From assembly GCA_034679985.1 (NCBI GenBank), contig JAXITR010000008.1, positions 1 through 61,320 on the forward strand: a DNA stretch of 61,320 nt. The letters run 5' to 3'. A program made the position numbers and the translations under genes. The notes under the pieces are model-generated. The model did not search any database, had not been told where the DNA came from, and worked only from the letters and a program-made list of their open reading frames with translations. How positions within the stretch are numbered: the first letter of the stretch is position 1; the number at the start of each line of letters is the position of its first letter. Source of the stretch: CAMDTE01 sp034679985. Its GTDB lineage: Bacteria > Bacteroidota > Bacteroidia > Flavobacteriales > Schleiferiaceae. This document shows, one piece after another, positions 18,027-26,947 of this stretch.

Positions 18027-18773
18027 TCAAACGTGCTCTTGTGCCATCCGCTGCCGTTGCGCCTCGTACATCGCCATGCCTGCTGCTACGGATACGTTTA
18101 GCGAGGCCACGTGGCCCATCATGGGGATTTTGGCCCGTACGTGGCAGGCACGCATCACCTCCGGAGATAAACCGTCCTCCTCAGATCCCATCACCAAAAC
18201 AGACGGCAGGGTAAAATCAATTTCCGGAAGGGTTTGCGCCGCCTTTTCCGTAATGCCTACAATTTGGAGTCCGTCTTGGGCCAATTGCTCCAGCGCACGA
18301 ACCAGCGATTTTTCACGGCACACCGGCAACCGGAGCAGGGCTCCGGCAGAAGCCTTGACGGCGTCCCCGTTCATGGGGGCAGCGTTTTTCTCCCCCATGA
18401 CCAGGGCATGCCCTCCCACGCATTCAATGCTGCGCGCAATGGCTCCGGCATTTCGGACGTCGGTCACGCGGTCTAGCGCCAGCAACAATGGCGTTTCGCC
18501 CCGGTCGTACACCATGGGAACAATCTCTTCCAAAAGTTGGTACTCCACTTGGGACACAAAGGCAATAATTCCCTGGTGATTCTTGCGAGTCAGCCGATTC
18601 AGCTTTTCCACGGGGACGTACTTGAACGCCAAGTTGTGCTCCTTAATGGCTCCCCAGAGTTCCTGAAAGGCAGCACCGCGCAATCCCTGTTGCACAAAAA
18701 TTCGATCGATTTCTTTGCCGGCGGCAATGGCCTCCAACACGGGGTGCATCCCGTAGATTAGTTCTTCGTTCAT
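18027..18773 (-). CDS. rlmB: 23S rRNA (guanosine-2'-O-)-methyltransferase RlmB
   Basis: SPOUT-family 2'-O-methyltransferase. The 248-residue protein has the N-terminal RNA-substrate-binding domain (ELIYGMHPVLEAI), then ALDRVTDVRNAGAIARS, LVMGSEEDGLS and IPMMGHVASLNVSVAAGMAMYEA, the trefoil-knot SAM motifs of the TrmH/RlmB group. The HPV and DRVTDVRN strings favour RlmB over TrmH. The ATG at 18773 overlaps the rmuC stop by four bases (ATGA). It is convergent with valS across 90 bp without an obvious terminator. Confidence 0.94.
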   Translation of the reverse strand: MNEELIYGMHPVLEAIAAGKEIDRIFVQQGLRGAAFQELWGAIKEHNLAFKYVPVEKLNRLTRKNHQGIIAFVSQVEYQLLEEIVPMVYDRGETPLLLALDRVTDVRNAGAIARSIECVGGHALVMGEKNAAPMNGDAVKASAGALLRLPVCREKSLVRALEQLAQDGLQIVGITEKAAQTLPEIDFTLPSVLVMGSEEDGLSPEVMRACHVRAKIPMMGHVASLNVSVAAGMAMYEAQRQRMAQEHV

Positions 18774-20122
18774 GCGTCCGTATCGGGTAGTTCCGTTGTT
18801 TCGTTGAGGTCTATTTCTTGGGCTAAGGCGCGGTCCAGTAAGGCCGGGTTTTGATCCTTGGAATTTTTGAGCCCCAGCAAGCGCAGTTTCTCTACGCTGG
18901 TGATCAAATTCCCACGCCCGTCCGTCAGTTTTTTCATGCCGTCGATGTACACATTTTTGGCCTCGTCCATCTTGGTGCCCATCTTGCGCAAATCGTCCGT
19001 GAAACCCACGAATTTGTCGTACAAGGCGGAGGCTTGACGAATGATTTCTTGCACGTTGGCGTTCTGCTTTTCTTGGCGCCACACCATGGCAATGGTTCGC
19101 AGCGTGGCCCACAAGTTGGCCGTACTCACCAAAACAATGTTTTTGTCGTAGGCCTCTTGGTACAATGCGGGTTCCGCTTGGAGGGCGGCTGCATAGGCCC
19201 CTTCAATGGGAACGAACAAGAACACAAAATCTAGGCTGCCTTTTTTGAGGTCTTGGTAGTTCTTTTCCGCCAGTCCTTTGATGTGGTTGCGCAAGGATTG
19301 GACGTGTTCTTTGAGCGCGGCTTTTTGCACGTCGTCGTTCTCCGCGTTGACGAATCGATCAAACGCCACCAAACTCACCTTGGAGTCAATGATCAACTGC
19401 TTTCCTTCGGGAAGGTGCAGCAAAACATCGGGTTGGTAGCGCTTGCCGTCATCGGTGGTGACGCTGTGCTGAACTTCGTATTCCACGCCCTTGGTCAGGC
19501 CGGATTTCTCCAGCATTTGTTCCAAAATCATTTCGCCCCAGTTCCCCTGCATTTTGACATCGCCGCGCAGGGCTTTGGTGAGCGAGGCAGCCTCGCGGTT
19601 GAGCTTTTCGTTTTGCTCCACCAGTCTTTGCAGTTCGGTTTTTAAGGAAATGCGCTCGTTTTGTCCTTGCAAGTGGGTGTCGTCCACGCGTTTGGCAAAG
19701 AGCTCCAGGCGCTCTTTGAAGGGGGCCAGCACCAAATCCAGTTGGGTTTTATTCCCCTCCGTGAGTTGCTCCGTTACTTGGGCCGACGCCCGCTGCACCA
19801 CTTCTTGCGCAAGCACCTTGAACTCGTTCTTCATTTGTTCTTGAACGGCAGCCTGATTCTCCGTTTTTTCGCGCAGTCGGGCCAAATCGGCTTCCGCCAG
19901 GCGCAAATCGCCGTTCAATCGGCTCACTTCTGCGGTCAATTCAGCCGTGCGCTGTTTCTCGCTGGCCAAATAGGCCTGTTGGGTAGCCAAATCCGTCTCC
20001 AATTGGCGGTGGTCCGCAGCTCCGTTTCCTCCGCTGGCTGAGGCGTTTTTCCGAAACCAAAAGCTCAGCAATGCCAGGCTAGCCCCCACCAGGGCAATCA
20101 AAAGGGACACCGTCTCGTTCAT
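18770..20122 (-). CDS. rmuC: DNA recombination protein RmuC
   Basis: A 450-residue protein with an N-terminal membrane helix (about 5-23), a long coiled coil (about 38-180) and the C-terminal RmuC nuclease-like domain (about 190-400) with KGVEYEVQHS, PDVLLHLPEGKQLIIDSKVSL and LVSTANLWATLRTI. The family limits inversions and is linked to the restriction-endonuclease-like fold; its exact reaction is unclear. A TACCTTTA box (20127-20134, one base off consensus) lies 4 bases before the ATG. It forms an operon with rlmB. Confidence 0.93.
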   Translation of the reverse strand: MNETVSLLIALVGASLALLSFWFRKNASASGGNGAADHRQLETDLATQQAYLASEKQRTAELTAEVSRLNGDLRLAEADLARLREKTENQAAVQEQMKNEFKVLAQEVVQRASAQVTEQLTEGNKTQLDLVLAPFKERLELFAKRVDDTHLQGQNERISLKTELQRLVEQNEKLNREAASLTKALRGDVKMQGNWGEMILEQMLEKSGLTKGVEYEVQHSVTTDDGKRYQPDVLLHLPEGKQLIIDSKVSLVAFDRFVNAENDDVQKAALKEHVQSLRNHIKGLAEKNYQDLKKGSLDFVFLFVPIEGAYAAALQAEPALYQEAYDKNIVLVSTANLWATLRTIAMVWRQEKQNANVQEIIRQASALYDKFVGFTDDLRKMGTKMDEAKNVYIDGMKKLTDGRGNLITSVEKLRLLGLKNSKDQNPALLDRALAQEIDLNETTELPDTDA

Positions 20123-20125
20123 GCC

Positions 20126-20791
20126 TTAAAGGTAGCCATTCCAAGCGATGGGCGACGCTCCCCACGAAGCCAAAAGCTCATTGGTTTTGCTGAACGGCTT
20201 GCTGCCCCAAAAACCTCGATAGGCGCCCAAGGGCGAGGGGTGGGGGCTGGTCAAAACGGCGTGGCGGTGGGTATTGATTCCCCGCAAACGCATTTGTGCC
20301 GGTTTTCCCCAAGCGATGAATACGATCCGATTTTCTCCTTGGTTGAGGGCGTTCAGCAGACAGTCCACGGGTTCGTTCCAGCCCCATTTGCTGTGGGATC
20401 CGGGCCTGCCGGGCGCTACGCTCCAAGCTGTATTCAGCAACAGAACACCTTGTGCGGCCCAATCCGTCAAATCCCCTAAGGTTCGACGCGTTCCGCCGCA
20501 GTCGGACTGCAATTCCTGATAAATATTTTTGAGGGAGGGGGGGAGGGGGGTGTTTTCGTGCACGGAGAACGCCAAACCGTTGGCTTGTCCGGGGCCGTGG
20601 TAGGGGTCTTGTCCCAAGATCACCACACGGGTGGACGAAAACGGAGTTGCCGTAAGCGCAGAGTAACGCAAGATTTCTGGCGGAAATACCTCATTACCAG
20701 CAGCTTCTTCCCGATGCAGCAGGTCTAAAACGGGCCACGAGCCGGCCAGGCAGGGCCATGCGGCAACAACTTCTTTGGGAAACGACTTCAT
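20126..20791 (-). CDS. ung: Uracil-DNA glycosylase
   Basis: Removes uracil from DNA to start base excision repair. The 221-residue family 1 enzyme has GQDPYHGPGQANGLAFS, with the catalytic Asp62, and HPSPL (184-188). LLLNTAWSV and FIAWGKPAQ are also conserved. The ATG at 20791 is chosen; an in-frame TTG at 20821 would add ten unrelated residues. Its stop lies 3 bases before the rmuC ATG, so ung-rmuC-rlmB may be co-transcribed. Confidence 0.97.
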   Translation of the reverse strand: MKSFPKEVVAAWPCLAGSWPVLDLLHREEAAGNEVFPPEILRYSALTATPFSSTRVVILGQDPYHGPGQANGLAFSVHENTPLPPSLKNIYQELQSDCGGTRRTLGDLTDWAAQGVLLLNTAWSVAPGRPGSHSKWGWNEPVDCLLNALNQGENRIVFIAWGKPAQMRLRGINTHRHAVLTSPHPSPLGAYRGFWGSKPFSKTNELLASWGASPIAWNGYL

Positions 20792-20808
20792 GAAGAGGCA
20801 AATTTCCT

Positions 20809-20816
20809 TATTTTTG
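20809..20816 (+). promoter_or_regulatory. -7 promoter box for the small lipoprotein-ytxJ pair
   Basis: TATTTTTG matches TAnnTTTG and ends 16 bases before the ATG at 20833. It overlaps the region just upstream of ung on the other strand. Confidence 0.45.
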
Positions 20817-20832
20817 GGCAAATATCTGTCTC

Positions 20833-20961
20833 ATGAATAAGCGCTTGATTGCTTTTGCAGTATTGGTGGCCTTAGCCGCCGCTGCTTCCGCCTGTGGTTC
20901 GCACGATCCCTGCCCAGCATTTACCGGAAGTGCGCAGACTGCGCCTGCCGTGCGGGCATGA
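20833..20961 (+). CDS. Tiny lipoprotein (42 residues)
   Basis: A 42-codon gene with a complete lipoprotein signal: basic MNKR, a hydrophobic Leu/Ala/Val core and lipobox ASAC with Cys21 as the lipidated residue. The mature peptide would be only 22 residues, GSHD followed by CPAF and a short Ala/Thr tail, with a second cysteine at 27. I recall very small Bacteroidota lipoproteins with a C-P-A-Y/F motif, but no assigned function. The stop overlaps the ytxJ start by four bases (ATGA), and a promoter box precedes it, which supports it being real. It may anchor a small thiol or metal-binding peptide at the envelope; that is speculation. Confidence 0.75.
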   Translation: MNKRLIAFAVLVALAAAASACGSHDPCPAFTGSAQTAPAVRA

Positions 20962-21287
20962 GTTCATGGGAATTTCTGAGCGAAGCCCATTGGCCCGCGC
21001 TCTCCGGGGATTCCCCAGAAGCATTTCTCCTTTATAAACACAGCCCGCGTTGCCCGGTCAGTACTTGGGCCAAACGTGCCTTGCAATCGAACCAACCCCT
21101 TCCTTGGCCTTTGTGGGAGGTTGACGTGGTTGTGCAACGCGCTTTTTCCCAAGATTTAGCTCGTTGGTTGGGCGTGCACCACGAGAGTCCTCAACTCATT
21201 CTGGTGGTTCGCGGCAAAGCCGTGGCAAACGTTTCGCACGACTCCGTCAACGGCGAAACGATTCAGCGTTGGGCGCAAACTTTCTGA
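20958..21287 (+). CDS. ytxJ: Bacilliredoxin-like protein YtxJ (DUF2847)
   Basis: A 109-residue thioredoxin-fold protein with the single-cysteine motif KHSPRCPVS (Cys32) of the YtxJ family, in which the cysteine exchanges bacillithiol with proteins. The rest follows the family: WEVDVVVQRAFSQDLARWLGVHHESPQLILVVRGKAV, containing the cis-proline region HESPQ. It suggests the host makes bacillithiol, as several Bacteroidota do; the synthesis genes are not in this window. It overlaps the tiny lipoprotein gene and precedes lipA by 26 bases. Confidence 0.88.
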   Translation: MSSWEFLSEAHWPALSGDSPEAFLLYKHSPRCPVSTWAKRALQSNQPLPWPLWEVDVVVQRAFSQDLARWLGVHHESPQLILVVRGKAVANVSHDSVNGETIQRWAQTF

Positions 21288-21313
21288 TTGCTTTCGTTGT
21301 TTAAGTAGCACGC

Positions 21314-22213
21314 ATGGAACCTGTACTTCCCCCTGGAACAATCGAATCACCGTCGGCCTTGCCCGCACCGGTGCGCAAGCCCAATTGGCTCCGTGTCAAG
21401 TTGCCCACGGGCGACAATTACCGCAAGGTTCGCGGATTGGTAGACAACTACAAGTTGCACACGATTTGCGAGAGTGGTCGTTGCCCCAATATGGGCGAAT
21501 GCTGGGGCGAAGGAACCGCAACCTTCATGATCTTGGGCAACACCTGCACACGATCCTGCGGTTTCTGCAACGTGGCCACCGGACGTCCGGACGCGGTGGA
21601 TTGGGACGAGCCGGAGCGCGTAGCGCGATCCATTCGGTTGATGAAAATCAAGCACGCCGTTTTGACCAGTGTGGACCGTGATGATTTGCCGGACGGTGGA
21701 TCAACCCTTTGGGCGGAAGTAGTTCGCGCCATTCGCCGCATGAGTCCAGGAACCACCATGGAGACCCTTATTCCGGATTTCAAAGGGGATCTGAAGGCTT
21801 TGGATCGCATTGCGGAAGTAGCCCCGGAAGTGGTTTCCCACAACATGGAAACGGTCCGACGTCTCACCCGTAAGGTGCGCATTCAAGCTCAATTTGATCG
21901 CAGTCTCGAAGTTTTGCGCTACCTCAAGGAAGAGGGGCGTGTTCCCCGAACCAAAAGTGGAATCATGTTGGGCTTGGGCGAAACCGTCGAAGAAGTATTG
22001 GCCACCATGGAAGAGTTGGCCTCTGCCCGCGTGGACATTGTTACTTTGGGCCAGTATTTGCAGCCTTCGCCGAAGCATTTACCCGTTGTTGAATTCATTG
22101 AGCCTAAGGTATTTGAGGAGCTTCATTTGGCGGGTAAAAAAATGGGTTTCAGGCACGTAGAAAGCGGACCGCTGGTTCGGTCGTCGTACCATGCAGAAAA
22201 GCACATTCATTGA
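21314..22213 (+). CDS. lipA: Lipoyl synthase
   Basis: Radical-SAM enzyme inserting two sulfurs into octanoyl groups to form lipoate on 2-oxoacid dehydrogenases. The 299-residue protein has the auxiliary-cluster cysteines 52, 57 and 63 (CESGRCPNMGEC), the radical-SAM cysteines 78, 82 and 85 (CTRSCGFC) and the C-terminal RSSYHA whose serine ligates the auxiliary cluster. Length and motifs are complete. It lies in the same direction as ytxJ and could share its transcript. Confidence 0.98.
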   Translation: MEPVLPPGTIESPSALPAPVRKPNWLRVKLPTGDNYRKVRGLVDNYKLHTICESGRCPNMGECWGEGTATFMILGNTCTRSCGFCNVATGRPDAVDWDEPERVARSIRLMKIKHAVLTSVDRDDLPDGGSTLWAEVVRAIRRMSPGTTMETLIPDFKGDLKALDRIAEVAPEVVSHNMETVRRLTRKVRIQAQFDRSLEVLRYLKEEGRVPRTKSGIMLGLGETVEEVLATMEELASARVDIVTLGQYLQPSPKHLPVVEFIEPKVFEELHLAGKKMGFRHVESGPLVRSSYHAEKHIH

Positions 22214-22264
22214 CGTTTTTACCTTACATTTACGCACTTTCAAGTGAACAAATTGTTATATCGT

Positions 22265-25200
22265 ATGACCCTATTTACTAAGCGTTGGGCCGTTGCCGCG
22301 GCTGGTACTGTTGCCTTAGGAACAGCTGCTGTTGTGATGATCCAGGAGGAAGTACCTCACTATCAGCCTCGTGAAGGCGTTTTTGTGGAACAAGGAATCC
22401 ACGGTGCCTTGGCCTATTTGCATTCACTTCGGGCGAATCAAGTAACGGGCGAAGTAGATCCTGCCTGGATTCTAGCAGCCCAAGAACAAGCTGATCGTTT
22501 GGCAGCGGGCAAAACCACTTCCTTGGAATGGGAAAGTGTTGGCCCGGACAACGGTGGCGGACGTACCCGTGCTTTGTTGGTGGATCGCGATTCCAGCAAT
22601 GTGGTGTACGTAGGAAGTGTTTCAGGTGGTTTCTTCAAGTCACGCAACGGCGGAGCTACGTGGAAATCCATGAGCAACCCAACACACAATTTGGCGGTGG
22701 TGTCCATTTGTCAGGCAGCAAACGGTGATTTGTACTACGGCACCGGTGAATTTCCGTACATCGGTTACGGCGGTGGCGGAGCATCCTCTACCCCCGCATT
22801 CATTGGCGGAGGAATGTTCAAGTCAACGGACCGCGGTTTGACGTGGACGCGTTTAGCTTCTACCGTTCCGACGTCGTCAACGCCAGGTGGCGAGTGGACT
22901 TCAGTTGCTCGCTTAGAAGCGCATCCCACCAATGCCAGCGTTATTTACGCAGGAACTACAGGCGGATTCAAACGCTCCAACGACGGTGGCCTCACCTGGA
23001 CCACAACCTTATCCGGTTTGGTTCGCGACATGACCATCTCGTCTGGCGGCGCTTTGTGGGTTTCCAATGGGGGCAAAGTCATGTTCTCCAACGACGAGGG
23101 CTTGACTTGGGTTGAAAAATCCACGCCCACGCCAGGTACCACCGGTTTGCCACGCCGCACTTCCCGCACGCGGATTGCGGTTTCCCCCCAAAACAACGAC
23201 ATTGTTTATGTAGCGCAGTTGAGCGGAGACGCGCTCAGTGCGGTGTATCGTTCTGCGGACAACGGAGCTACTTGGTCCAAGATTGGTCAAAAAAGTACAT
23301 TTTTTGACCCCATGTGCCAGTCCGGTCGTTGCCAAGGAGAGTACGATTTCTTGTTTGCAGTCTCCCCCAAGGATGCCAATCAAATCTGGTTGGGTGGTAT
23401 TACCGTATGGGATTGGAACCAAGCAGCAGGCTGGCGCCAAACGTCTACCACCTCCGGTTTTGCAGGTGCGAATCCTTTCTATTTGCACGCGGACAACCAC
23501 GAAATGGTGTTTGATCCCAAGAACCCGAACGTGGCTTACATCGGAAACGACGGCGGTATCTTCAAATCTTCGGACCACGGTTTTACTTGGACCGAACGCA
23601 ACTACGACTACCGCACCTACCAGTACTATGCATTTGGCATGGGCCGCGATCGCAAATTGATTGGCGGCACGCAAGACAACGGAACGGCGTACATCGACGG
23701 ACGAGGAAATTCTCCGGCTTCTGGCAAACGCTTGCTGATCAACAACTCCTATGCGGACGGTGGTCAGGCCGATATTTCTTGGTTGCGTCCGAAAGTGATG
23801 TTTGCCGAAAACCAGAACGGTGATTTGGGTCGGTCGGACGACGACGGAGAGACGTTCCAGCGTTTCTATTCGCCCATCATGACGGCGGCGGAAAGCCGTG
23901 GATTCTCGTTGTCCAACTGGATCATGCCCTACAAATTGTGGGAGACTACCAACGATCCAGGCAGCGTTGATTCCGCTCGATTTGAGCTCATCAAGTCCAT
24001 TCGCTCCATGGGCTTTGGCGACGGAATCAAAAAGGTATTCAAAGGAAAAATGTCCCACCCGCAGCCTACCGCAAAATTCATTGCCGGTGGATTTAAGGTA
24101 TTCGCGGGCCCTTACACGATGATCGCTGATGCACAGGGCAATGTCTCGGGCGACGGAACGGGCAAGTTTTACCCCGATTCCGCCTACTTTGAAATCACTT
24201 TCAACAATCCTCCTCTGGCGGAGGTGATTTTAACCTGCGATGTGTACATCCCAGCAGGTTCGAAGATTGTGATGTCTTCCAATATTGGTGGTTTGCCCAT
24301 TCCTTATACCACTCCAAGTCGTTTGGACGTAAGCGATGTGGTGAAGGTTCAGGACAAAATTCAGTCCATGTTCTTCGTGGGCTTGAACTCCCACAACGAT
24401 GCTTCAACGGGCTTGAAGTTAGGCGGCATTTTCATGACCCGCACGGTGCATGACTTCTCCAACACCCCACAGTGGTGGCAGATTGCTCACTTGCCCGGAA
24501 AGGGTGAACCTTTGAGCATGGAAATGTCCAAAGATGGCAACCACTTGTTTGTGGGAACCAACGGAGGATTTGTGTTCCGCATCAGCAACTTATTGGCAGC
24601 GCGCAAGCAGGCTCAGGCCCACATCGATTCCGTTTCCAAGAATGTGTTGACGGTAACGCAAATTGCCAACTTCAACGGCAGAGCAGTGACAGGTATTGCC
24701 GTGGATCCCACCAACACGGACCGTGTTGCGGTTTCGCTCGGTAACTACGGCAACAGCACGTACGTGCACTTCTCTTCCAATGCATTGGCAGCGTCTGGTG
24801 TAAGCTTTACCCCCAAGCAGGGCTCCGGTGCCTCTGCACTTCCTGCAACTCCTGCCTACAGCATTACGTTTGATAAAGCTAACCCCAATACGGTTTACAT
24901 TGGAACGGAATTGGGAATGTACTCCTGTGCCAACATTTCAACTACTCCTTCTTGGAGTGAAGAAAACACAGGCTTGGGACGCGTACCCGTATTCGGCATT
25001 CGTCAGTACCGCACCGACGACTTGTACAATCCGGCCACCGCAGGTTCACAGGCTACGGAAGGTGAATTGTACATCGCAACCCACGGCCGCGGTCTGTACC
25101 GCACGGGTTCCACCTCGGTGAACCGTCCGGTAGGCTTGAACGAGCGTCCTGCGGCAGTAAATGCGGACCGCAATGCTTTGCAGGTCTACCCAAACCCAGC

Positions 25201-25423
25201 AACCGATAAAGTTCAGGTGCGTTTGGATTTGGCCTCTGCGAGCGATGTTGTGCTGACCTTGCGCGCTGTGGACGGTCGTTTGGTGAAGCAAGTGCGCTTG
25301 GGTCGCTTGGGCGCAGACGTTGAAAAGGTTGCTTTGGACGTTCAGGGCGTACGCCCAGGACACTACGTCCTTACCGTACAAGCAGGCGAGCGCGTTCAAA
25401 GCACGTCGCTGGTCGTACAGTAA
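22265..25423 (+). CDS. Secreted BNR/sortilin-like repeat protein with type IX sorting domain
   Basis: A 1052-residue exported protein. After an N-terminal hydrophobic signal come at least seven Asp-box repeats of the S-x-D-x-G-x-T-W type (for example STDRGLTW, SNDEGLTW, SSDHGFTW), as in VPS10/sortilin and sialidase-like beta-propellers. A segment of about 200 residues around 560-760 lacks the repeats. The C-terminal 75 residues form a type A type IX sorting domain (VYPNPATDKVQV, GRLVKQV, GHYVLTVQ). It is probably secreted and attached at the cell surface; substrate unknown. The ATG at 22265 is preferred over a GTG at 22244. A strong terminator follows. Confidence 0.92.
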   Translation: MTLFTKRWAVAAAGTVALGTAAVVMIQEEVPHYQPREGVFVEQGIHGALAYLHSLRANQVTGEVDPAWILAAQEQADRLAAGKTTSLEWESVGPDNGGGRTRALLVDRDSSNVVYVGSVSGGFFKSRNGGATWKSMSNPTHNLAVVSICQAANGDLYYGTGEFPYIGYGGGGASSTPAFIGGGMFKSTDRGLTWTRLASTVPTSSTPGGEWTSVARLEAHPTNASVIYAGTTGGFKRSNDGGLTWTTTLSGLVRDMTISSGGALWVSNGGKVMFSNDEGLTWVEKSTPTPGTTGLPRRTSRTRIAVSPQNNDIVYVAQLSGDALSAVYRSADNGATWSKIGQKSTFFDPMCQSGRCQGEYDFLFAVSPKDANQIWLGGITVWDWNQAAGWRQTSTTSGFAGANPFYLHADNHEMVFDPKNPNVAYIGNDGGIFKSSDHGFTWTERNYDYRTYQYYAFGMGRDRKLIGGTQDNGTAYIDGRGNSPASGKRLLINNSYADGGQADISWLRPKVMFAENQNGDLGRSDDDGETFQRFYSPIMTAAESRGFSLSNWIMPYKLWETTNDPGSVDSARFELIKSIRSMGFGDGIKKVFKGKMSHPQPTAKFIAGGFKVFAGPYTMIADAQGNVSGDGTGKFYPDSAYFEITFNNPPLAEVILTCDVYIPAGSKIVMSSNIGGLPIPYTTPSRLDVSDVVKVQDKIQSMFFVGLNSHNDASTGLKLGGIFMTRTVHDFSNTPQWWQIAHLPGKGEPLSMEMSKDGNHLFVGTNGGFVFRISNLLAARKQAQAHIDSVSKNVLTVTQIANFNGRAVTGIAVDPTNTDRVAVSLGNYGNSTYVHFSSNALAASGVSFTPKQGSGASALPATPAYSITFDKANPNTVYIGTELGMYSCANISTTPSWSEENTGLGRVPVFGIRQYRTDDLYNPATAGSQATEGELYIATHGRGLYRTGSTSVNRPVGLNERPAAVNADRNALQVYPNPATDKVQVRLDLASASDVVLTLRAVDGRLVKQVRLGRLGADVEKVALDVQGVRPGHYVLTVQAGERVQSTSLVVQ

Positions 25424-25452
25424 TTGGTTGCGCCTCAGGCGCTTCTGTGCAG

Positions 25453-25489
25453 CGAGCCGCTTCGGAAACGAAGCGGCTCGTTTTGTTTT
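25453..25489 (+). terminator. Rho-independent terminator after the BNR-repeat gene
   Basis: A 12-bp perfect stem (CGAGCCGCTTCG and complement) is closed by a GAAA tetraloop and followed by TTTTGTTTT. Confidence 0.93.
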
Positions 25490-25686
25490 ATGGCGAATGC
25501 ATTCCAGGTTGAGGCAGATGCATTCAAGGTTGGCTGTGTATGGACTGGAGCTCTTTTAAAGTAAGTGCGCGCATTCGCTTACCGTGGTTTGGTGTGCCCT
25601 CCAATAGGTAGGCACGCTTGGGGTGGGGCATTAGCGGTAGGTTTTGTCGCCCGTTATTCCCGCGTTTCGGGGGACGCTGGTGGTGC
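25490..25686. other. Intergenic region between convergent terminators
   Basis: No gene can be supported here. The only structure seen is a near-perfect 15-base direct repeat, ATGCATTCCAGGTTG at 25497-25511 and the same with one change at 25518-25532, with a 21-base period. The stretch is flanked by terminators of the two convergent genes. Confidence 0.6.
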
Positions 25687-25716
25687 AAAAAAAAATCCCC
25701 GGCAGTAGCCGGGGAT
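25687..25716 (-). terminator. Rho-independent terminator after the TlpA-like gene
   Basis: A 9-bp stem (ATCCCCGGC, loop AGTA) is followed on the minus strand by nine T. It lies 30 bases beyond the stop of the TlpA-like lipoprotein gene. Confidence 0.9.
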
Positions 25717-25745
25717 GGATATTGGTTGTGCTATTATAGGGGTAC

Positions 25746-26942
25746 CTATTTATCAGCCAGTTTGCGGGCGACTTCCTCGGGAGAAGGATTGCGCAATACA
25801 ATAGAACCTTTTTGATCTACGAGCAGACTGAAGGGCAAGGATTCAACGCCCAAAGCGCCCACGAGGGGGTCTTCCCAACCTTGCAGGCTGCTGACTTGGT
25901 GCGGCCACACAAGACCGTCGGCTTGGATGGCGGAAATCCATTCTTCCTGTGCATTGGCTTGGTTGGGGGTTCCGTCCAAGGAGTAGGAGAGGATCTGGAG
26001 GGTGGTGTTGCCGTATTTGGCGTAGAGGGTGGCCCAAGCGCGGTTTTGGGTGCGGCACGGAGGACACCAAGCGGCCCAAACGTCGATCAAAAGGTATTTG
26101 GATTTTCCTTGAACAGCGGCGGGCAGAAAGGTACTGCCGTCCGGTTTCTTTCCTTTGAGTGCCTGCCACGGAAAAGCGGCCCCGGGTACTACCGTCTCTT
26201 TGGCTTGGGACACTTGTTTTCCGCGGTCGGCAGCGGTTTGCAAGGCCTTGACGTCTTGGTCAAACCGTTTGACCAACGGGTGGCCGGGGTGGTGGCGGTT
26301 GAGGCGTTCGTTCGTCTTTACGAAGAGGTCCAAATCCCGCTCCGGCACCAGGGTGTTGTTTTGTGCAATGCCTTGGTAGAAGGCGAAGAGGTTGGACAGG
26401 GAAGTAGTGTCTTGGTTCATGGCGGCAATCAACTGTCCGCGGTGACGCTCCAGGGTCTGGCCAAAGAGGATGTTGAGGCCGTTGACGATTTCTCCGTAGT
26501 TGGCTGAGTCTCGGTACAATTGGTTGACTTGGTCCAAGGAGTCCAGGTCCAGCATGGCGCGGCGCAGGGGGGCGTAGAGCCGGGCCAGTTGTTCCGAATG
26601 AGCGCTGCCGCTCACGGTGTAGGTGGCGAGGTACTGGCGGGCGTCGATCTCCAAGACGGGGGCGTCGCCGGGGGCTACCCCAATGCGCACGCTGGCTTGG
26701 GTGTTGAAACGCAGGTTGTAAAAGGCAACTCGGCCGCTGTCCGTGGGCAAGTTGACTTTGAACCCTCCGGTGAGGACGACGGTGTCTACGGGCACCACTT
26801 TTTGGGCGGTGACGCGGCTGATGTAGAGGGTGTCTGCACCTTCCACTTTTCCCACTACCGCAACTTCCTCGGAGTTGGAACAGGCCGACGTTGCAGCGAC
26901 GAGAGCCAGGAGGGATGCGGCCCAAACAAAGGTATTTTTCAT
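25746..26942 (-). CDS. TlpA-like thioredoxin-domain lipoprotein
   Basis: A 398-residue lipoprotein: signal with lipobox TSAC (Cys21), an N-terminal DUF4369-like beta domain (about 25-130, with GKVEGADTLYISR), a helical middle, and a C-terminal TlpA thioredoxin domain with WCPPC (active-site cysteines 293 and 296) and the cis-proline in ESLPFSLLVD. Such proteins act as envelope thiol-disulfide oxidoreductases; the partner is unknown. It begins 5 bases after the gatB stop, an unrelated translation gene, so expression is probably coupled to the gatB transcript. It has its own terminator. Confidence 0.9.
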   Translation of the reverse strand: MKNTFVWAASLLALVAATSACSNSEEVAVVGKVEGADTLYISRVTAQKVVPVDTVVLTGGFKVNLPTDSGRVAFYNLRFNTQASVRIGVAPGDAPVLEIDARQYLATYTVSGSAHSEQLARLYAPLRRAMLDLDSLDQVNQLYRDSANYGEIVNGLNILFGQTLERHRGQLIAAMNQDTTSLSNLFAFYQGIAQNNTLVPERDLDLFVKTNERLNRHHPGHPLVKRFDQDVKALQTAADRGKQVSQAKETVVPGAAFPWQALKGKKPDGSTFLPAAVQGKSKYLLIDVWAAWCPPCRTQNRAWATLYAKYGNTTLQILSYSLDGTPNQANAQEEWISAIQADGLVWPHQVSSLQGWEDPLVGALGVESLPFSLLVDQKGSIVLRNPSPEEVARKLADK

Positions 26943-26947
26943 GGGAA

